Positions 20,738 through 24,063 of a stretch of 24,063 nt of DNA are shown piece by piece. Source of the DNA: RGIG1840 sp964626795 (GTDB lineage: Bacteria; Bacillota_I; Bacilli_A; RF39; UBA660). Under the pieces are notes generated by a model. The model saw nothing but the letters and a program-made list of their open reading frames with translations. It made no database searches and was not told the DNA's origin. Numbering within the stretch: position 1 is the stretch's first letter; each line of letters opens with the position of its first letter. The position numbers and the translations under genes were made by a program. The stretch lies in assembly GCA_964626795.1 (NCBI GenBank), contig CAZVIQ010000008.1:1-24063 (forward strand), written 5' to 3'.

Positions 20738-22583
20738 ATGAGTATTCCTTTTTTAAATACACTAGAAGCATTGTAATATCTGAAGGATTAACTCCACTTA
20801 TTCTTGATGCCTGTCCTATTGTCAAGGGTCTTATTTTTGAAAACTTTTGTCTCGCTTCAGTAGCTATATTTCTTACTTTTTCATAATTAATATCTAATGG
20901 AATTTTCTTGTTTTCAAGTTTTAATAATTTTTCTACTTCTTTTTCGGTTTTTTCAATATATCCTTTATATTTTATTGCGGTTTCTACATATGTGGATATC
21001 TCTTCATCATAATTTAATTCTAAAATATTTAATATATCTTTTATCTCTATTTCTGGTCTCTTTAAGAGTTCAAGTGCTAAAATTTTAGTATTAATTTTAA
21101 TTTTTCCTTTAAAATATTCTTCTATTTTAATACTTGAAATATACTTAGTCTTTAAAACACTTTCAAGTTCTTCAATTTTATATAATTTTTCTTTAAAAAT
21201 ATTATATTTTTCGCCATTTATAAGTCCTACTTCTCTTCCGATTTCAGTTAATCTAATAGAGGCATTATCATGTCTTAGAAGTAATCTAAATTCTGCTCTT
21301 GATGTTAATAACCTATATGGTTCTGTTATACCTTTATTTATTAAATCATCAATTAATACTCCAATGTAAGCTTCATTTCTTTTTAAAATTATTGGTTCTC
21401 TGTTTTTTAAAGATAAAGATGCGTTTATTCCTGCTATTAGTCCTTGTGCCGCAGCTTCTTCATATCCACTGGTTCCATTTATTTGTCCAGCAAGATATAA
21501 TCCTTTTATCTTTTTAGTTTCAAGAGAAAAGTTTAACTCAACCGGATCTACTGCATCATATTCGATAGCATAACCATATTTAAGTATTTTAACATTTTCA
21601 AGACCTTTTATAGTTTTAAGTAATTTATCTTGAATTTCATGAGGCATTGTTGTTGAAAAACCTGCAACATAGTAGTCATCTCCACCATCTCTTTGAGGTT
21701 CTAAAAATATCTGATGCCTTTCTTTATCTCTAAACTTAACTATTTTATCTTCAACTGAAGGACAGTATCTAGGACCAACACCTTTTATCATTCCACCATA
21801 TAAAGCACATTTTTCAAGGTTATCAAGTATTATTTGGTGTGTTTCTTTATTTGTATATGTTAAATAACATGGTGTTTGTTCTTCGATATTATATATAGGT
21901 TTATAAAAATTACTAAAACTTAATGGATAATTATCTCCATTTTCCACTGACATTCTAGTAAAATCAATAGAATTTTTATCAACTCTTGGAGGCGTTCCGG
22001 TTTTAAGTCTTATTATTTTAAGTCCTTCCTTTTCTAGACTTTTACTAAGATATAAACTTGTCTTCTCTCCATGTGGTCCTTCTTTTTTTGTAGTGTGCGC
22101 TACTAAAACATTTGAATTTAAATAAGTTCCTGTTGTAAGAATTGCTTTCTTAGTATTTATTTTTTTACCACTTTCAGTAATGATTCCTTTTAAAACACAT
22201 TTTTCAACTATTATTTCTTTCGCTAAATCTTCTAAAATATCTAAATTTTTTTGATTTTTTAAAGTATTTATCATTTCTAAAGGATACTTTGTTTTATCTG
22301 CTTGTGCTCTTAGAGATCTTACTCCAGGGCCTTTTTTTACATTAAGCATTTTGATCTGTAATAAAGCTTTATCAGTATTTATTCCCATTTCTCCGCCTAA
22401 TGCATCGATTTCTCTGACAACAACACCTTTAGCGCTTCCTCCTATAGAAGGATTACACGGCATATCTGCAATATTATCAATATTTCCTGTTATTAAAAGT
22501 GTTTTATTTCCTAATCTTGCACACGCTAAAGATGCTTCACAACCAGCATGTCCTCCGCCAACAACAATAACGTCATATTTCAT
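20730..22583 (-). CDS. mnmG: tRNA uridine-5-carboxymethylaminomethyl modification enzyme MnmG (GidA)
   Basis: A 617-residue FAD-dependent protein that with MnmE builds the cmnm5 group at wobble U34 of several tRNAs. The N-terminal dinucleotide-binding motif is VVGGGHAGCEAS (about 6-17). MPCNPSIGGSAKG, YCPSVEDKIVKF and GTSGYEEAAAQGL are MnmG signatures, and RASRISGV-type C-terminal sequence (GQASRISGVNPSDITMLLVY) completes the tRNA-binding end. Length is normal. It lies 10 bp after mnmE. The ribosome binding site before ATG 22583 is weak (GTGG), suggesting dependence on coupling to mnmE translation. Confidence 0.98.
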   Translation of the reverse strand: MKYDVIVVGGGHAGCEASLACARLGNKTLLITGNIDNIADMPCNPSIGGSAKGVVVREIDALGGEMGINTDKALLQIKMLNVKKGPGVRSLRAQADKTKYPLEMINTLKNQKNLDILEDLAKEIIVEKCVLKGIITESGKKINTKKAILTTGTYLNSNVLVAHTTKKEGPHGEKTSLYLSKSLEKEGLKIIRLKTGTPPRVDKNSIDFTRMSVENGDNYPLSFSNFYKPIYNIEEQTPCYLTYTNKETHQIILDNLEKCALYGGMIKGVGPRYCPSVEDKIVKFRDKERHQIFLEPQRDGGDDYYVAGFSTTMPHEIQDKLLKTIKGLENVKILKYGYAIEYDAVDPVELNFSLETKKIKGLYLAGQINGTSGYEEAAAQGLIAGINASLSLKNREPIILKRNEAYIGVLIDDLINKGITEPYRLLTSRAEFRLLLRHDNASIRLTEIGREVGLINGEKYNIFKEKLYKIEELESVLKTKYISSIKIEEYFKGKIKINTKILALELLKRPEIEIKDILNILELNYDEEISTYVETAIKYKGYIEKTEKEVEKLLKLENKKIPLDINYEKVRNIATEARQKFSKIRPLTIGQASRISGVNPSDITMLLVYLKKEYSYE

Positions 22584-22593
22584 CTATACCACT

Positions 22594-23946
22594 TTACTTT
22601 CCTAAACAAAATTTACTGAATATTTCATCAAGTAATTCTTCTTTATATGTCGCACCTGTTATCTCTCCAAGTGTTTCCCATAAAGATTTTATATCTATTT
22701 CTATCAAATCTACTTCCATTTCTTCATCTAGTGCAGTTTCTATATCTTTTATAATATTTACTCCATTTTTTAATAAGCCTATCTGTCTTGCATTTGTTAA
22801 ATAAGTATAATCTTTTTCTATTTTATTTATATTAAATAAGCTACTTATCTCTTTTTTTAATTTATCTATTCCTATATTTTCTTTTAATGATATTTCTACC
22901 ACTTTATAAGCTTTTAAAGCCGATATATCTATTTTTCTTTCTAAATCTATTTTATTTATTAGAACAATTAATTTCTTTTTATCTATTTTATTTAATAATT
23001 CTTCCTCTTCTTTATTTAGTTTTTTATTATTATCTAATACAAATAGTACTAAATCCGAAGAATCAATAATTTCAAAACTCTTTTTCATACCAATTTTCTC
23101 TACAAGATCTTCTGTTTTTCTTATTCCAGCAGTATCAATTAATTTAACTTCTATACCATTTAAAATAATACTACCTTCAACTATATCTCTTGTAGTTCCC
23201 TCAATATTAGTAACAATCGCTTTTTCTTCCTCAATTAAGGCATTTAATAAACTACTTTTCCCTACATTTGGTGAACCTATTATTCCAACTTTAATTCCGT
23301 TTAAAATTATCTTGTTATTTTCACTTTTTTCTATTATTTCTTTTAATTTTTCTTTAATTTTCTTAGTTTTTTCTTTAATTAATTTATTAGTAACCAACAC
23401 TGCATCTTCATATTCTGGGTAATCAATATTTACTTCTATATTCGCTATTAAAGAGATTATTTCTTCTCTAAGATTATTAATTAATTCTGAGATTTTTCCT
23501 TCAATTCCATTCATTGAAATCTTTCTTGCCTCATCTGTTTTAGCACTTATTAAATCTCCTACTGATTCAGCCTCTATAAGATCTATTCTGCCACCTAAAA
23601 ATGCGCGTTTTAGAAATTCTCCGGGTTCTGCTAATCTACAGCCTTTTTCAATTAATAATTCAAGTATTTTATTTGTAGCAGTTATTCCTCCATGACAGCT
23701 AATTTCTACAACATCTTCAGTAGTATATGACTTTGGAGATTTAAAAACACTTATTAATACTTCATCTATTTTTTCATTTTTATCAATAATAAAACCATAA
23801 TTAACAGTATGACTATCAACTTTAGTTAAATCTTTTCCTTTAAATACACTGTCAACTATTTTTATTGATTCTTTTCCACTTACTTTTATTATATTAAGTG
23901 CACTAATGCCCACAGCAGTGGCTATCGCTACAATTGTGTCTTCCAT
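22594..23946 (-). CDS. mnmE: tRNA modification GTPase MnmE (TrmE)
   Basis: A 450-residue GTPase partner of MnmG in wobble-uridine modification. The N-terminal tetrahydrofolate-binding domain spans about 1-118 and includes SCHGG (83-87). Helical segments flank the inserted G domain: G1 GSPNVGKSS (224-232), G2 EGTTRD (249-254), G3 DTAGIR (271-276), and G4 NKIDL. The C-terminal FCLGK has the catalytic Cys447 at its usual place. Length is normal. ATG 23946 has AAGGGG about 8 nt upstream. The promoter at 23972-24000 overlaps a short perfect dyad, and a Noc-binding palindrome lies further upstream. Confidence 0.98.
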   Translation of the reverse strand: MEDTIVAIATAVGISALNIIKVSGKESIKIVDSVFKGKDLTKVDSHTVNYGFIIDKNEKIDEVLISVFKSPKSYTTEDVVEISCHGGITATNKILELLIEKGCRLAEPGEFLKRAFLGGRIDLIEAESVGDLISAKTDEARKISMNGIEGKISELINNLREEIISLIANIEVNIDYPEYEDAVLVTNKLIKEKTKKIKEKLKEIIEKSENNKIILNGIKVGIIGSPNVGKSSLLNALIEEEKAIVTNIEGTTRDIVEGSIILNGIEVKLIDTAGIRKTEDLVEKIGMKKSFEIIDSSDLVLFVLDNNKKLNKEEEELLNKIDKKKLIVLINKIDLERKIDISALKAYKVVEISLKENIGIDKLKKEISSLFNINKIEKDYTYLTNARQIGLLKNGVNIIKDIETALDEEMEVDLIEIDIKSLWETLGEITGATYKEELLDEIFSKFCLGK

Positions 23947-23971
23947 AGATTATCCCCTTCTTTGCGTAAAG

Positions 23972-24000
23972 ATTATAGCATAAATGCTAAATCAAGTAAA
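23972..24000 (-). promoter_or_regulatory. Promoter of mnmE-mnmG-rsmG, with an internal dyad
   Basis: TTTACT (24000-23995), 17-nt spacer, TATAAT (23977-23972), with TGC before the -10 giving an extended -10. A perfect dyad TAGCAT-AA-ATGCTA (23976-23989) overlaps the -10 and spacer and could be an operator. Confidence 0.65.
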
Positions 24001-24020
24001 TATAATGATAAGCAAACGTC

Positions 24021-24050
24021 AAAAAAATTATTTCCCGGGAAATAATTTTT
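24021..24050 (-). promoter_or_regulatory. Noc-binding site in a 28-bp palindrome that also forms a terminator
   Basis: ATTTCCCGGGAAAT (24030-24043) is identical to the NBS consensus known for B. subtilis Noc. It is the core of a perfect 28-bp palindrome (24023-24050). On the minus strand the palindrome ends in a run of seven T, so it would also terminate transcription of whatever gene lies upstream of mnmE. No other CCCGGG core was seen in the window. Confidence 0.85.
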
Positions 24051-24063
24051 ATATTTTTACTTC

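Overview
The window comes from a very AT-rich, endospore-forming member of the Bacilli. Four sporulation genes (spoIID, spoIIQ, spoIIID, spoIIR) occur with two Bacilli-type genes (rpoE for RNA polymerase delta, noc for the nucleoid occlusion protein). UGA is used as a stop and UGG as Trp, so this is not the mycoplasma code. The Lys/Asn/Ile-rich proteins and small intergenic gaps suggest an uncultured gut lineage related to Erysipelotrichia/RF39-like Bacilli; that placement is inference.

Nearly everything lies on the minus strand. The right end is the origin-proximal mnmE-mnmG-rsmG-noc cluster, so the minus strand is probably the leading strand running away from oriC. Only the class A penicillin-binding protein is on the plus strand, head-on to inferred replication. 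No soj or spo0J follows noc; a decayed surface-protein gene and the PBP lie there instead.

From right to left: (a) 24050-19992, a Noc-binding-site palindrome that also looks like a terminator, then mnmE-mnmG-rsmG and a terminator; (b) noc with its own promoter; (c) a frameshifted secreted-protein pseudogene; (d) the PBP; (e) rpoE-prfA-prmC, then spoIIR behind a terminator-like hairpin, then mntP; (f) murA with an SGNH-fold protein that has lost its catalytic residues; (g) 10388-5365, a four-gene operon with its own promoter and terminator; (h) a divergent HAM1/ITPase-family gene; (i) rpmE with a structured leader; (j) murC-rpiB-spoIID-spoIIQ, a terminator, and spoIIID; (k) a LytTR response regulator cut by the window edge. 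Blocks e, f, i and j keep neighbours seen around the B. subtilis prfA/spoIIR/mntP/rpiB and spoIID/spoIIQ/spoIIID loci, in compacted form.

The best candidate for an undescribed system is block g: an unrecognised 360-residue protein, a membrane-anchored McrB-family AAA+ ATPase, a DUF2357 (McrC N-terminal-like) protein with no visible nuclease, and a single-pass membrane protein with ten 12-residue calcium-loop repeats outside the membrane. This layout suggests a trans-envelope machine rather than a restriction enzyme. Other points of interest are Noc with a very long disordered linker next to a perfect Noc binding site, a degenerate SpoIIQ, and hairpins overlapping the ribosome binding sites of both forespore genes (spoIIQ, spoIIR).
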